Source: Telmatactis stephensoni (lineage: Eukaryota > Cnidaria > Anthozoa > Actiniaria > Isophelliidae). Taken from it: 64,000 nucleotides of DNA. Under the pieces are notes generated by a model. It was not told where the DNA came from, made no database searches, and was given only the letters and a program-made list of their open reading frames with translations. The stretch spans positions 496,001 through 560,000 of the forward strand of contig JALIZF010001686.1 in assembly GCA_029948255.1 (NCBI GenBank). Direction: 5' to 3'. Within the stretch, counting starts at the first letter, position 1, and each line of letters starts with the position of its first letter. The position numbers and the translations under genes are program-made. Of this stretch, positions 54,802 through 64,000 are shown piece after piece.

Positions 54802-56916
54802 CTTAATTCGTGAAATAGATGTTAGTCTAACAGATATTAGTAGACGCTATTATAATAGTCAAATAAGAACAAAAGAAAACAATTGAATTAGGGTCTACTA
54901 ATGTGTATTAGTTTAGTATCTATTTCACGGGTTTATGAAAACCACTCTAATCCGTGAAACAAGATCTAATAGTCAATGCCTAATACAAAAGAAAACAATA
55001 GAAATGGCGCCTACTAATATCTGTTCTTATCCTCATTAATTACACTGTAAATTTTAGAGAGTTGTTTTTACTCTTACGGTAGAGTAAAAAGTACTCTGCC
55101 AAGGAGAGTAATTTGAAAGGAGTAAAAGTGACTCCAAAGAAGGAGTAAAATCTACTCCTCTGAACAGGAACTAGAGTTGTTTTTACTCTAGTTCTGGAGT
55201 TGTGAAAAGTGGAGTAAAATCAACTCCATTTAGAGTGGAGTAGTTGGAGGAAACAGGGGAGTTAAAATAACTCTACTTTGATTTTAGCCAATGAAAATAC
55301 CGGAAAAACAATGAAATTGAATTTTCACCAATCAGCACGCAACGTTTCATCTAGCGCCAAAGCTAAGTTAGAAAATAGAGCAGTTTTGAAAAACAAAATG
55401 GTGGACAGAGGTGTTGAACAAAATCACTCTATAAGGTACTTCCTAATAATTTCTTATCTTTCATCTGATATCTCAGACTGCCAAAAAAATTCTATGATTG
55501 CTTTGGTATAATTTTTTAGACGATTGAGATCTTTTTTGTTGGATTTTTGCTCTTTGAAGTTATCGTATTGACAAGCCCTTCGTAAGCTTTCACATGAAGT
55601 GTTCTGGGACAACTTTGTCAATTAAAAACTCGCTCTTTAGAGTAGAATATAGTAAATAAATTATGTTTTGTTAAAGGTTTTGTGTTTTTTCTTTGTTACA
55701 ACTGTTTTTAGGAAGAAAAATGACTCTTTATAGGTTGTGATTCAAAGTTTTCTTTTGAATCAGGCTTTGACACTGCAAAATTGGTGAGTTAACTCAACTT
55801 CGCTTTCATAAAAACTAAACAATGTCATCTATCTTCTTGACACTTAATGTATGAAACAAAAACGAAAATTTCAACCTGGAATTCATGATCATCATAAAAA
55901 TTTCTTTATTTTTAAAGATTGATTTGTTTTCCGTTTAGTATTTGCCGTTGGGTTTGTGATGGCGAGCGTTCGCGTGATTGTTATTTCCATCAGTTGGAGA
56001 AAAATCCAGAAAAAGTCAGGCTTATCGATCTTTTGATTCTGATATCTAAAATTGTTCTAGATTAGACAATTTTCCTTGACCTTTTCTATCTTTTTTTCAC
56101 GCAAGGGAATTCAAGTAAAGACTTTTTTAGTCTTTTGTAGAATGGGGACTTTCTATTTCAGTTTCTTTGTGTAAGAAAGCTTTTTGTTGTTTTTGAAAAT
56201 GAAATTTATATTAATCGATCAATCCCCGACTCCAAATTCCGGGTAATTTTGTCACAAAACCTGGCCTATTTAACTACAAATTGAGAGAAGTTCTTATCAT
56301 CCTATAATATGGGTACTGAGTTGATTTTACTCGAAATGCAGAGTAATAACCACCCCGAAAGAGTCAATTTTACTCCAAATGCAGAGTACTTTTTTTACTC
56401 CTCACATGGAGTTATTTTAACTCCCTCCACAGTGGAGTAATTTTAACTCCGAAATCGGGGGCATTCTGTCACCGTTTTGCTACTCGATTTTCGGAGTAAA
56501 AACTACTCTTTAAAATTTACAGTGTATTCACGAGGTATCTGGCCAATAAACCATTGCACTACTGACTTTCCGATACGAAGTTTCAGAAGATAAAATAATT
56601 TTAAATGTTATGAATGAAGCTCATTAGGATTGAAATGAATAGCAGACAGAGAATTTGAATAGCTTTTGTTTCAAATGCCCGTTTGGGTATTGGAGAACAA
56701 TAATTAGTGCGCAATGTATTCAATATTATGTAAATCTGAAATCATGCTTGAAGTAGCCGTCGCAAATGATAAAGCCAATATATTCCTATAGAATTTATTT
56801 TGCTCATCATTTTTCCCTCCCGAACAGTAATTAATGAGGATGAGAAGTAATTCCAAGTCCTCCAATTCGGACTGGAAATATTACTTAATAGACTGATGTC
56901 TATTTCACGGATTAAG
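54802..56916. mobile_element. Outer TIR element, split by another transposon
   Basis: Ends CTTAATTCGTGAAATAGATG (left) and, complemented, CTTAATCCGTGAAATAGACA (right). The left part (54,802-55,040) is itself partly palindromic, with AACAGATATTAGTAGACGC complemented near 55,012. The CACTG element lies inside. No coding capacity; family unknown. Confidence 0.6.
55043..56524. mobile_element. 1.48 kb CACTG-ended transposon (CACTA/CMC-like)
   Basis: TIR CACTGTAAATTTTARAGAGT at both ends with TA on each side. Both ends carry dense subterminal GAGTAAAA / TTTTACTC and GGAGT / ACTCC motifs over about 200 bp, a hallmark of CACTA-type transposase binding regions. The interior (55,290-56,300) has no transposase; a short frame at 55,296-55,511 is unassigned. 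Confidence 0.75.
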
Positions 56917-57917
56917 AGACAGTCTCTCTAATAGCGGACCACTGCATTTCGGGTCAAGAAATAGTTTTCCCTCAAATTTCCACCATAAAAAGGTATTTAC
57001 TAGTAAGTAATCACAGTGACTTTTATTTCTCGAAATTCATCCAAATAATTTTTTTGCAGCGCATAACTTCTAGATCAACGTCCTCGTTCAATTTTAGTGA
57101 ATCGTGAATTGAAAATTGCACTTATATAAAGACATCACAGCTCGCAAAATATTAAACGCTGAAACAAATGATTATTTTTCCTGGCTTGTACATTCATTGA
57201 TGTGTAAAAAGTAAACAGAATTTTGAATCTTAAGAAAAAGGGAAAAAAGGAGAAAATAAGCATTGATATCCCGGTTTGACGGCTTATCTTAGTCACGACA
57301 AACCACCCTTTACTAAATAACTTGTATTTCCCAAGTCCAGAACGGATTACTTCAAATTTCTATTCCAATCTACTAATCAAAGGTTGATATAGATGGATTC
57401 ATAAAAACATTTTGCGCTTTTTATCTATCTTCTCCACAGCAACCTCGAACTTTTCGTGTTTTCACTCAGATGTCGCATGATTTATGCAAATTACGTATTG
57501 AAATAAACTGTAACAATAGAACGCTGTTACTTGCTTGAATTTTGCTTGAACTATATCCAGTGTAAATACATTGATTGTGATCTTATTTTCAACTTTAAAC
57601 TACTTGTAAATGATACGTCTTCATAAACTATACGTTATGACTCGTTTGGCGCTGTAGCTGGACTGTTTTGAAGTTTATGCAAATTACATGTTGATTATGC
57701 AAACAAGTTTTACTAAAATATCTTTTCAAAAATGCATTTCGTTGCTTTAAGTGCCTTGAGATATCTTAAAACTTGTTAGAGATATATATTTTATGATATC
57801 TGATCCTTTTAAACGAACCAAGCATCGGAAAAATTGTCTAAAATATATTTCATCTTCCCATAAAAATAGACAACTTAATTAGTAAAAACGCCATAAAGTA
57901 CGACGTCCGACATTCAG
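56917..57917. other. Non-coding interval
   Basis: AT-rich, no gene or repeat recognised. Confidence 0.4.
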
Positions 57918-58559
57918 TTAATTCAGCAGAAATGGCATGTTTTTTACAACATTTTGAGCTTTTTGCTGAATGCGGCGATTCAAGAAGTGTTTCGGGAATA
58001 TTTTGCCTCACTGAATGCGATGACAACATACAAAGCCATCTTGCTTCACTACATTCTATCAAGACAACAACTGACGGAGCGGGATCTTATTTTGGCTTGT
58101 GCTGGCATGTTTGACTTAGGTGACTCAGTAGTAAAAGATATGAAAGTTTGCGCAAAACATCGCCATAACCTTGGTAAATTTTTGCGACCCAGTACGGCAT
58201 GTCTCTATCCAACACATCAAGGTAGACCAGGCCAGAAGAGTTCTAAAAGCCGATACTCGGTTAACCTCGATATGTCCAAGACAATTCAGCGAAGTTTTGG
58301 AATCCTTGTACCAGTCGGTTCAGGTAAGTAAAGAATTCTCTAAACATTAGTCGAACCTCAAGTACGATTTAAGATAACCTGAAATGCCGTGATTAATCGA
58401 TTATTATCATTGCCAACTTTGCATACATTTTGTATTTCTTAAACCAGTCATTTGCAGCAACTGTCGTAATTGACACAATGTCAGTGCTAGAGATCTTTCT
58501 TGGGCTTCGCGTGGTGTTTCAACATCCTCGGATTCTGTGGAAACAAGTTCTACCACAAG
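57918..58559 (+). pseudogene. Zinc-binding-type gene fragment with in-frame stop
   Basis: Exon from about 57,918 (after GACATTCAG) to 58,323, ending TCAG before GTAAGT. It encodes a helical stretch (AAIQEVFREYFASLN), LLHYILSRQQLTERDLILAC, then VCAKHRHNLGKFLRP, TACLYPTH and a Lys/Ser-rich linker to MSKTIQRSFGILVPVGS. The next exon (58,448-58,559) continues in phase with VICSNCRN and then a TGA at 58471-58473. Cys/His spacing (C-x2-H, C-x4-H, C-x2-C) suggests a zinc site completed across the intron; proteins of this style occur in lineage-expanded cnidarian genes (my recollection, unverified). After the stop the frame stays open to a GT donor, so one point change may have killed it, or the exon border may differ. 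Function unknown. Confidence 0.5.
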
Positions 58560-58679
58560 GTATATAATATAAAATGAGTTTTCTGTTTCTTTTTGATCTT
58601 CAACTTTAATCTTCTTCCATCACTCTAGTATTTAGTTATCGACATACTAAGAATTCACCCAGGCGTAAACCATAGGTGC

Positions 58680-59040
58680 AAACAAATACAAAAGGCGAAT
58701 ATGAAGTTGTGCATAGTACATTTTATTCTTCCACATAAATTCTTCTAAAATTCAAGACACAAGACACATCTATAACTCTAAATAATAACGACAAAGACGC
58801 AAATGAAATTTTGAATTCTATCTACTTTATTGTTCCAGGGCTAAAAACTCAAGACCCAAAACGCAGTCTAAAAAGTTAAAATACATAAGAGACAAGACGC
58901 AAATGAAATGGTTTCTTACCCCATTTATTAAGCTCTTGAAGCTATACAACAACGCCACAAGACGCAAATATAACTTGTAGTTTCACAGACATTTTATTCT
59001 ATACGGACACAAGAATCCAGCAAAATTAAAGTAATCTCAT
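58680..59040 (+). repeat. Degenerate tandem repeat, about 100-bp units
   Basis: Roughly four units each with CAAGACGCAAATGAAAT-like and TTTATTCTT-like phrases (near 58,695, 58,795, 58,895 and 58,955). Confidence 0.6.
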
Positions 59041-59308
59041 TTTATTTCTCAAGCGGCCTTCCTACACAATGACTTATCACTGTCGTTTCTTCATTCCTTG
59101 CTTGGACAATTCAACAACCAGTAATTATATGTACATCAAGGGAGAAAACTTCAAATCGCTAAAACTCCTTCAAATGAGCACGAAACGGCTTGAAACTTCA
59201 CAGAAATACACAGAAAGACAAGCACAACAGCATTATGAGTTCAAATTGTTTCTTTATTCAAAATTTATTTTTCAGCAAATCGATCGTGAAATCCCATATA
59301 TTTCATAT

Positions 59309-59690
59309 TAGACAAGGCGCATTTTCGAAAAATCTAATACCTGGAGGCATTTTAGGGTAGAGGCTGGTAACATAACTATTCTAAACCGATTTTTCATGCT
59401 GAATGCGAATATGACTGTTACCAAGACGTATTCTGTAAATTACGTATTTTGTGAACTGCTACAGTCCGTTTCATACTAACGGCTTTTTCACGTAATTCCA
59501 AACGTTCCCAAACTTAAAAACAATTTCTATAGCTGGAAAGAGCACATCAAAATCAGTAAAACTGTGAAGTTTGAAGGATATCAGTTGAAAAATCAAGGAG
59601 ATACGAATTTTCAAAAAACGAAATTTTGTATGAAAACACTTACAGTTATGCAATTATACAAACAAATTTCGATGATAACTAGACACGTGG
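59309..59690. mobile_element. Half copy of the 708-bp hairpin element
   Basis: TAGACAAGGCGCATTTTCG at 59,309 and the following 340 bp match one arm of 23,271-23,978. The second arm is missing. Confidence 0.75.
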
Positions 59691-59744
59691 TTTCACACTC
59701 TTACGAAAACTAATCTATTGCATTGATTTCCTTGAATTCTGGGG

Positions 59745-60035
59745 AATCAAGGGTGGTATAGTGGTATCACACTCGCATCTCACCTCTAGTATCTCGTGTT
59801 CGATTCCTGGACTCGTCATTTTATGTGCGTAGAGTTCTTGTTGGTTTTTTTCCTTGATTCAAGGGTTTTTCTCCGGGTTCTCCGGTTTTCCTCCCTCCAC
59901 AAAACCCAACATGTGAGTTTTTAAATTGTATGCAGAGTATATCGAATGTAGGGGTAGCGAGTGTGCGAATGAGTCTCGGAGATATTAGCAGAAATGCTAC
60001 TCAGAAAATCAGAGGATAAATATAGAATATTTATT
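59745..60035 (+). mobile_element. tRNA-derived SINE
   Basis: Head: GGTGGTATAGTGGTATCACA (box A) and GTGTTCGATTCCTGG (box B, about 59,796-59,810) at tRNA spacing, Gly/Glu-tRNA-like. Body: TTTTTCTCCGGGTTCTCCGG then TTTTCCTCCC, a conserved-core-like motif common in animal SINEs. Tail: AT-rich TTTATTTTATTATTTT near 60,030. Confidence 0.75.
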
Positions 60036-60115
60036 TATTTTATTATTTTGGCAAGTGGGAAACAGCCATAAATACTTTGTTAAATAAATTTTGCTTTTTT
60101 TAATATACTGAAGTC

Positions 60116-60376
60116 ATGAAGGAACTAGAGTTGACAACAATGAATATGTATGGGTACCCTACAAGCAATTCTACTGCGTATGCGCATACTACAACGGTCG
60201 AAAACCACAGACCACACTGCTTGGGGACTCAACAGTGTGTGGGAATTCGACAACTATTAGACGAGTACAGGGAATATGAGAACTCTTGGACAAAACGTTT
60301 CACGTATTTACAAGAGAAACATAGACGGGAACAAATCGAAGTGTTTAATTTGGACAATGATGAATATGATATGTAA
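60116..60376 (+). CDS. Possible small gene or last exon (86 aa)
   Basis: Open frame from ATG with CVGIRQLLDEYREYENSWTK and a charged helical end (EKHRREQIEV, NLDNDEYDM). AATAAA follows at about 60,423. No signal peptide or known domain. The helical acidic/basic second half resembles a coiled-coil end. Could be the last exon of a gene whose earlier exons are unrecognised. Confidence 0.3.
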   Translation: MKELELTTMNMYGYPTSNSTAYAHTTTVENHRPHCLGTQQCVGIRQLLDEYREYENSWTKRFTYLQEKHRREQIEVFNLDNDEYDM

Positions 60377-61450
60377 CATTAAAATATTTTTGAAAAGTAC
60401 TTTTGTAACACACTATCTCTTAATAAAGGCCAACAAAAGCAATCATCTAGTAGTATCATTGCATGGTTAATAGTATGCCTTAGTGCTTTCCCACGGTTTG
60501 TGAGCTAAAATTGTCTATACTATGCACTTACTGACTGAGTGGGAAGGCCGGCTGGGAAAATATTTGGTTCGAGGTTATGCTGTACGGACCGAGCGCAGCC
60601 ATCGAATTCCAGAACTTTGTTGCTGCACCGCGCCGCGGATTAAAAGCCTCATAAAAAATTCGTACTTCCTTCTTCAGTCGTTGGTTTTAGCTGGAAATGT
60701 CACGGATTAAAAAAGTTCGTGTTTTGGCATGCTTTTTATTGAGCTTAGTTTCATTTTCGAAATGCATTTATGACGAGAAGCATTACTTTGTGAGCATATA
60801 GCGAAAAAACAAATACGTTGACTCCTATCTTTTATTATATTTTTTGACGAGTATATGATGTAGTATGAGCAGACAAAAAACTAACGAAATCTAGATCAGC
60901 TTCATAGCCCACGAACGTCCTTAAAACTGGTCATGCATATAGCAGGTTTATGTACTTCTTAAAATTACGCTCCAATGACGACGAATCTAAGCTAAAATGC
61001 GCCCACGAAACTGTTTAGTAACCTTAAGCCCTCGTCTGGCTATCAAACATTTACGCCAAAAATCAATTCTCAAAGTACAGTTTCTTAAGTAAAAGGGGTT
61101 ATTTTCCTTACACTTTTTCTATATAGACCTAGCGCTTTAATCTACTACACTAGATAAATATCAAAAAAGTAACGTCCTTCTTCGTTTTCGCTGTCTGTAC
61201 TAAATCGCTCTTGAAATTTTGTAAGTTCCAAAAAGATGCGTTTCAAATGTTTCCAGATAACCCAGTATATCATTCACTCCTTGATGCATCATTATAAAGA
61301 TCTCTATCGACTATTGTCCTTGTACGAAAAGCTATTCATATTTACAATACACTGGAAAGAAATTATTTGTTCAATATCCATCTATTAATAGTTGGTGGAA
61401 TAAAGAATTGCTTGCATCACCTGGTGTCAGTCACGTGATAGTACTTCTAT
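60377..61450. other. Non-coding interval
   Basis: No gene recognised. A diverged trace of the 1,340-1,400 repeat (CGAATCTAAGCT, AAACTGTTTAGTAACC) lies near 60,980-61,025. Confidence 0.4.
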
Positions 61451-61452
61451 TG

Positions 61453-61458
61453 TTTATT
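61453..61458 (-). terminator. Poly(A) signal of the TPR-CHAT gene
   Basis: AATAAA on the minus strand about 80 bp after the stop codon. Confidence 0.55.
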
Positions 61459-61536
61459 GCAAGTGTTTCATGTAAATAGCTGGTCAGCGGTCTTCACAGT
61501 TACGATCCTTGATGGTTTATATCATCAGCTCATGCA

Positions 61537-64000
61537 TCAGTCGTTCAGACTCCATCTTGGGATGGTGACATCATCACCCATAAGAAAGAAAGAACCCCAG
61601 TGTCTTGGTGAACTGAAATCTTCTCTTCTCAATTCCTTTATGGCGCACTGCATGCTTGCACTAGCACTTTTACCGTCCATCAAGAACCTGTAGAAACTTA
61701 ACATGAAGCTTAGAGCTGCTTGGTCATTAACGGCCCATAATGACGCTATAACTGAACGAGCTCCAGCAGCAAGAAAGGCTCGTGTTAGTCCCACCACACC
61801 CTCTGCTCTGATCTCACCACGACCACTGTGACAGCAGCTTAACACAACCAGCTGTGCTCGAACCCCAGTCTCCTGAACCTCTTTCATGGTCAGTAAATAG
61901 TCTTCTTCTTCAGGAATCCTACCTCCTTCTCTAGACGTAGATGGTGGTGCCAGTGCAATCTCACCGTTCTCTGGACATCCGTGTGCTGCAATGTGAATGA
62001 CTGCAACACCCTCTTTCAATTTGTTCAGAACCTCTCCTTTAGAGGCCTGAGCCCGTATCAATAGAGTAACGTCGTCGAAATATCCCGCAATAAGTTCTGC
62101 TTCTGTTTCTGCGCATCGTAAAGGTTCAAATGACGTCACTTCACCACGAAATATGACTTGACCAACGATTGGATTTCCAATGATGAGTGCGCCTGTCTTA
62201 CCGTGATAGTCCGCTGGACATTCCTGTAAACGTTTTAGAAACGTTATCGATGGAGCAAGTCGAATGCGTTTTGTTTCTGACAGATATCTGCCTGTGTTGG
62301 GATCAACAAGAGCAGCAAAAGGAACAGTATACAATGGTCCTTCAGGTATAATGACGACTTCTTCCTGCTGTATGGAAGGCACATCAGAAACTAGTAAAGT
62401 AAACAACTTTTTGAGTGGATGTATTGTGTGTTGTTTGTCATTTGACTTGACATTGCTATTGCTATCATTTCCTCTCGTTAGCATCATCGCACTTGAAGGT
62501 GAAGTCACTTTGTCAGAACTCACAGGTGCCTCGAGTGATCTGTTCTCACATTTCACATCTACTTCGACCTTCAAGCATCGATATACGTCTGTGACCAATT
62601 CAGAAATGAGTTCGTTGGGTTTGATGATCCAATTGAATAATTCGGGACGAATAAAAAAGCCTTGGTCTTGGTTCTGATTTTGCTGTGATATTTGCTTCGG
62701 TGGTGGTGTCCAAACAAAAAAATTTTTTGGGCCATCATCATAACTGTAACTCAAGACGGAAAATTGACCATCTGACCAAACTGTCTCAAGGTCACTGTAA
62801 CTCATCGAAGGAGTGGTTACCTTAGCCATACCATATTTGGTTGTCAATAGGTCCACTAAAACACGTGCTCGTGCTCGTTCTGAGTAAACCAGTGCTTGTT
62901 GTGTTTGTCCTGTTAACATGAGAACGTAGATCAAACATTTGTAGGTTTCAACAACTTGATCAAAGAAAGTTATTTGAAAATGATGATGTTCTTGTAATTG
63001 GTCAAATAACCATTCCCATCGTTTGATGGCTTCTTTAAAGTTATACTCAGACTTAGCAATAGTTTCTCGTAGTAATTGTTTATCATTAGCTTCCTCTACG
63101 AACGATATTCCTTTACGCGCACTAGAGGAGGAAGAAGACGAAGAACGCTGTTTTAGTTTGTGAAATGTCGAGAAACACAACTTCACATACGATTTACCGA
63201 GAATGGAATACGAAACTGCCACACCTTGCTTATCATTCAATTCTTGAGCAGTGCTCAAAGCTATGTTGTAACAAACAATAGCCTTATCATATTGCTCAAA
63301 TTTATCATACGCGACACCCATACTACCATACGCAACACCAACCTCGCTCTTGCTACCTAGCTCTCTTGCAATAGTTATTCTCTTTTTATGATAATCTATA
63401 GCCAAATCAAATTGACCAGTGAAGGTAAAATAGTTGCCCAAGTGATGATATACGTTTTGCTGTAGTTCCTTATGACCCGTTTCATTAGCAATTTCTAGTT
63501 GCTTGTCGTAATATTTCTTGGCATCAACACTTTGTCCTTGCGATTGACAGCATTGACCTAATCGTCCAAAGATGCTTGCCTGGCTTGAGCGGTCACCTGT
63601 TTCTATTGCGATATCAAGTGAAGTTTTATAAATCGTCGTCGCTTTGTGAAGGTTTCCAGTGATTTCATACATAATTCCCAAGTGTGCACAAACACATTTC
63701 TGGCCGTCTTTATCCCCAATTGTCTTAGCGATGTCTAAGGCTTTCTCGAAATGTTTGATGGCAGCACCATATTTACCTAGACATCGAGCAACACTACCTA
63801 AACCATTATAGGCACCTACTTCAAATTTCTTGTCACCAATCTCTTTTGAAAGGCACAAAGCTTTGTTACAATACATCATAGCACCTTCATATTTCTCTAA
63901 TGAAAGATAGACATCTCCCAATTTACAATACGCCAAACAAATGATTTTCTTGTCATCAAAAAGAAGGGCTACACGCACTAGTTGTTCAAAGCTCTTTTTA
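61537..64000 (-). CDS. TPR-CHAT domain protein, 5' end outside window
   Basis: Open from the window edge to TGA at 61537-61539, at least 820 residues, with no intron in this stretch. The N-terminal part has six to seven tetratricopeptide repeats of about 40 residues (AYCKLGDVYLSLEKYEGAM, AYNGLGSVARCLGKYGAAIK, each ending near GD), a protein-interaction superhelix of the TTC28/LGN-like 40-residue type. A poly-Ser linker (about 63,125-63,145) and a helical region (VYSERARARVLVDLL) precede a C-terminal CHAT domain, a caspase/separase-like peptidase fold. Catalytic His is in IHIAAHG (codon 61981-61983) and Cys in LSCCHSG (codon 61831-61833), so the dyad is intact. Other CHAT blocks are VIIPEGPLYTVPFAAL and FLAAGARSVIASLWAVND. 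Such proteins are greatly expanded in cnidarians and may act in signalling or defence (inference). Close relatives are many, so no gene symbol is assigned. Confidence 0.9.
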   Translation of the reverse strand, partial: KKSFEQLVRVALLFDDKKIICLAYCKLGDVYLSLEKYEGAMMYCNKALCLSKEIGDKKFEVGAYNGLGSVARCLGKYGAAIKHFEKALDIAKTIGDKDGQKCVCAHLGIMYEITGNLHKATTIYKTSLDIAIETGDRSSQASIFGRLGQCCQSQGQSVDAKKYYDKQLEIANETGHKELQQNVYHHLGNYFTFTGQFDLAIDYHKKRITIARELGSKSEVGVAYGSMGVAYDKFEQYDKAIVCYNIALSTAQELNDKQGVAVSYSILGKSYVKLCFSTFHKLKQRSSSSSSSSARKGISFVEEANDKQLLRETIAKSEYNFKEAIKRWEWLFDQLQEHHHFQITFFDQVVETYKCLIYVLMLTGQTQQALVYSERARARVLVDLLTTKYGMAKVTTPSMSYSDLETVWSDGQFSVLSYSYDDGPKNFFVWTPPPKQISQQNQNQDQGFFIRPELFNWIIKPNELISELVTDVYRCLKVEVDVKCENRSLEAPVSSDKVTSPSSAMMLTRGNDSNSNVKSNDKQHTIHPLKKLFTLLVSDVPSIQQEEVVIIPEGPLYTVPFAALVDPNTGRYLSETKRIRLAPSITFLKRLQECPADYHGKTGALIIGNPIVGQVIFRGEVTSFEPLRCAETEAELIAGYFDDVTLLIRAQASKGEVLNKLKEGVAVIHIAAHGCPENGEIALAPPSTSREGGRIPEEEDYLLTMKEVQETGVRAQLVVLSCCHSGRGEIRAEGVVGLTRAFLAAGARSVIASLWAVNDQAALSFMLSFYRFLMDGKSASASMQCAIKELRREDFSSPRHWGSFFLMGDDVTIPRWSLND

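Overview
The window is eukaryotic, animal-type DNA, most likely from an anthozoan cnidarian such as a coral or sea anemone. Grounds: AT-rich DNA, short GT-AG introns, TATA boxes and AATAAA signals, a TPR-CHAT gene of the kind expanded in cnidarians, and dense non-LTR, DIRS/Ngaro-like, SINE and MITE remains. The species cannot be fixed from the sequence, and every statement about wider families is from general knowledge, not a search.

Layout. 1-2,800: no gene, repeat fragments. 2,800-24,300: a cluster of a small two-exon secreted-peptide gene family. Four genes are intact or nearly so (2876-3536 +, 4994-5557 -, 14076-14681 -, 22191-22680 -), one has a very short second exon (13501-14012 +), and a decayed relic lies at 19.6-21.1 kb. 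The first four genes form two tail-to-tail pairs. 25,528-31,034 is an inverted copy of 6,363-12,166, giving arms of about 5.5-5.8 kb around a 13.4 kb spacer. 31,000-35,200: non-LTR reverse-transcriptase pieces, a stranded fibronectin-III-like exon and a 2.7 kb array of an 8-bp unit. 36,537-38,303: a terminal-inverted-repeat element. 39,503-47,761: a nearly identical direct copy of 3,073-9,992, carrying a sixth peptide gene (42761-43324 -) and an orphan second exon. 47,762-49,526: an intact tyrosine recombinase followed by split direct repeats, as in Ngaro retrotransposons. 49,896-57,000: large TIR and foldback elements, some nested. 57,900-60,400: a broken zinc-binding-type gene, a tRNA-derived SINE and a possible small exon. 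61,537-64,000: the 3' end of a TPR-CHAT gene, running off the window.

The best candidate for something undescribed is the peptide family. All copies share a TATA box plus leader, a signal peptide, a conserved core (RFRYDYNK, with F for the second Y in one copy) ending exactly at a phase-0 intron, and a second exon encoding an unstable, highly charged tail. Across copies the same exon-2 DNA is read in different frames, so the secreted tails differ sharply while the leader and core hold. Around this cluster the window records a readable order of events: MITE insertions with empty sites preserved in sister copies, a large inverted duplication, then a recent direct duplication followed by a TTAA-targeted insertion and a microsatellite expansion.
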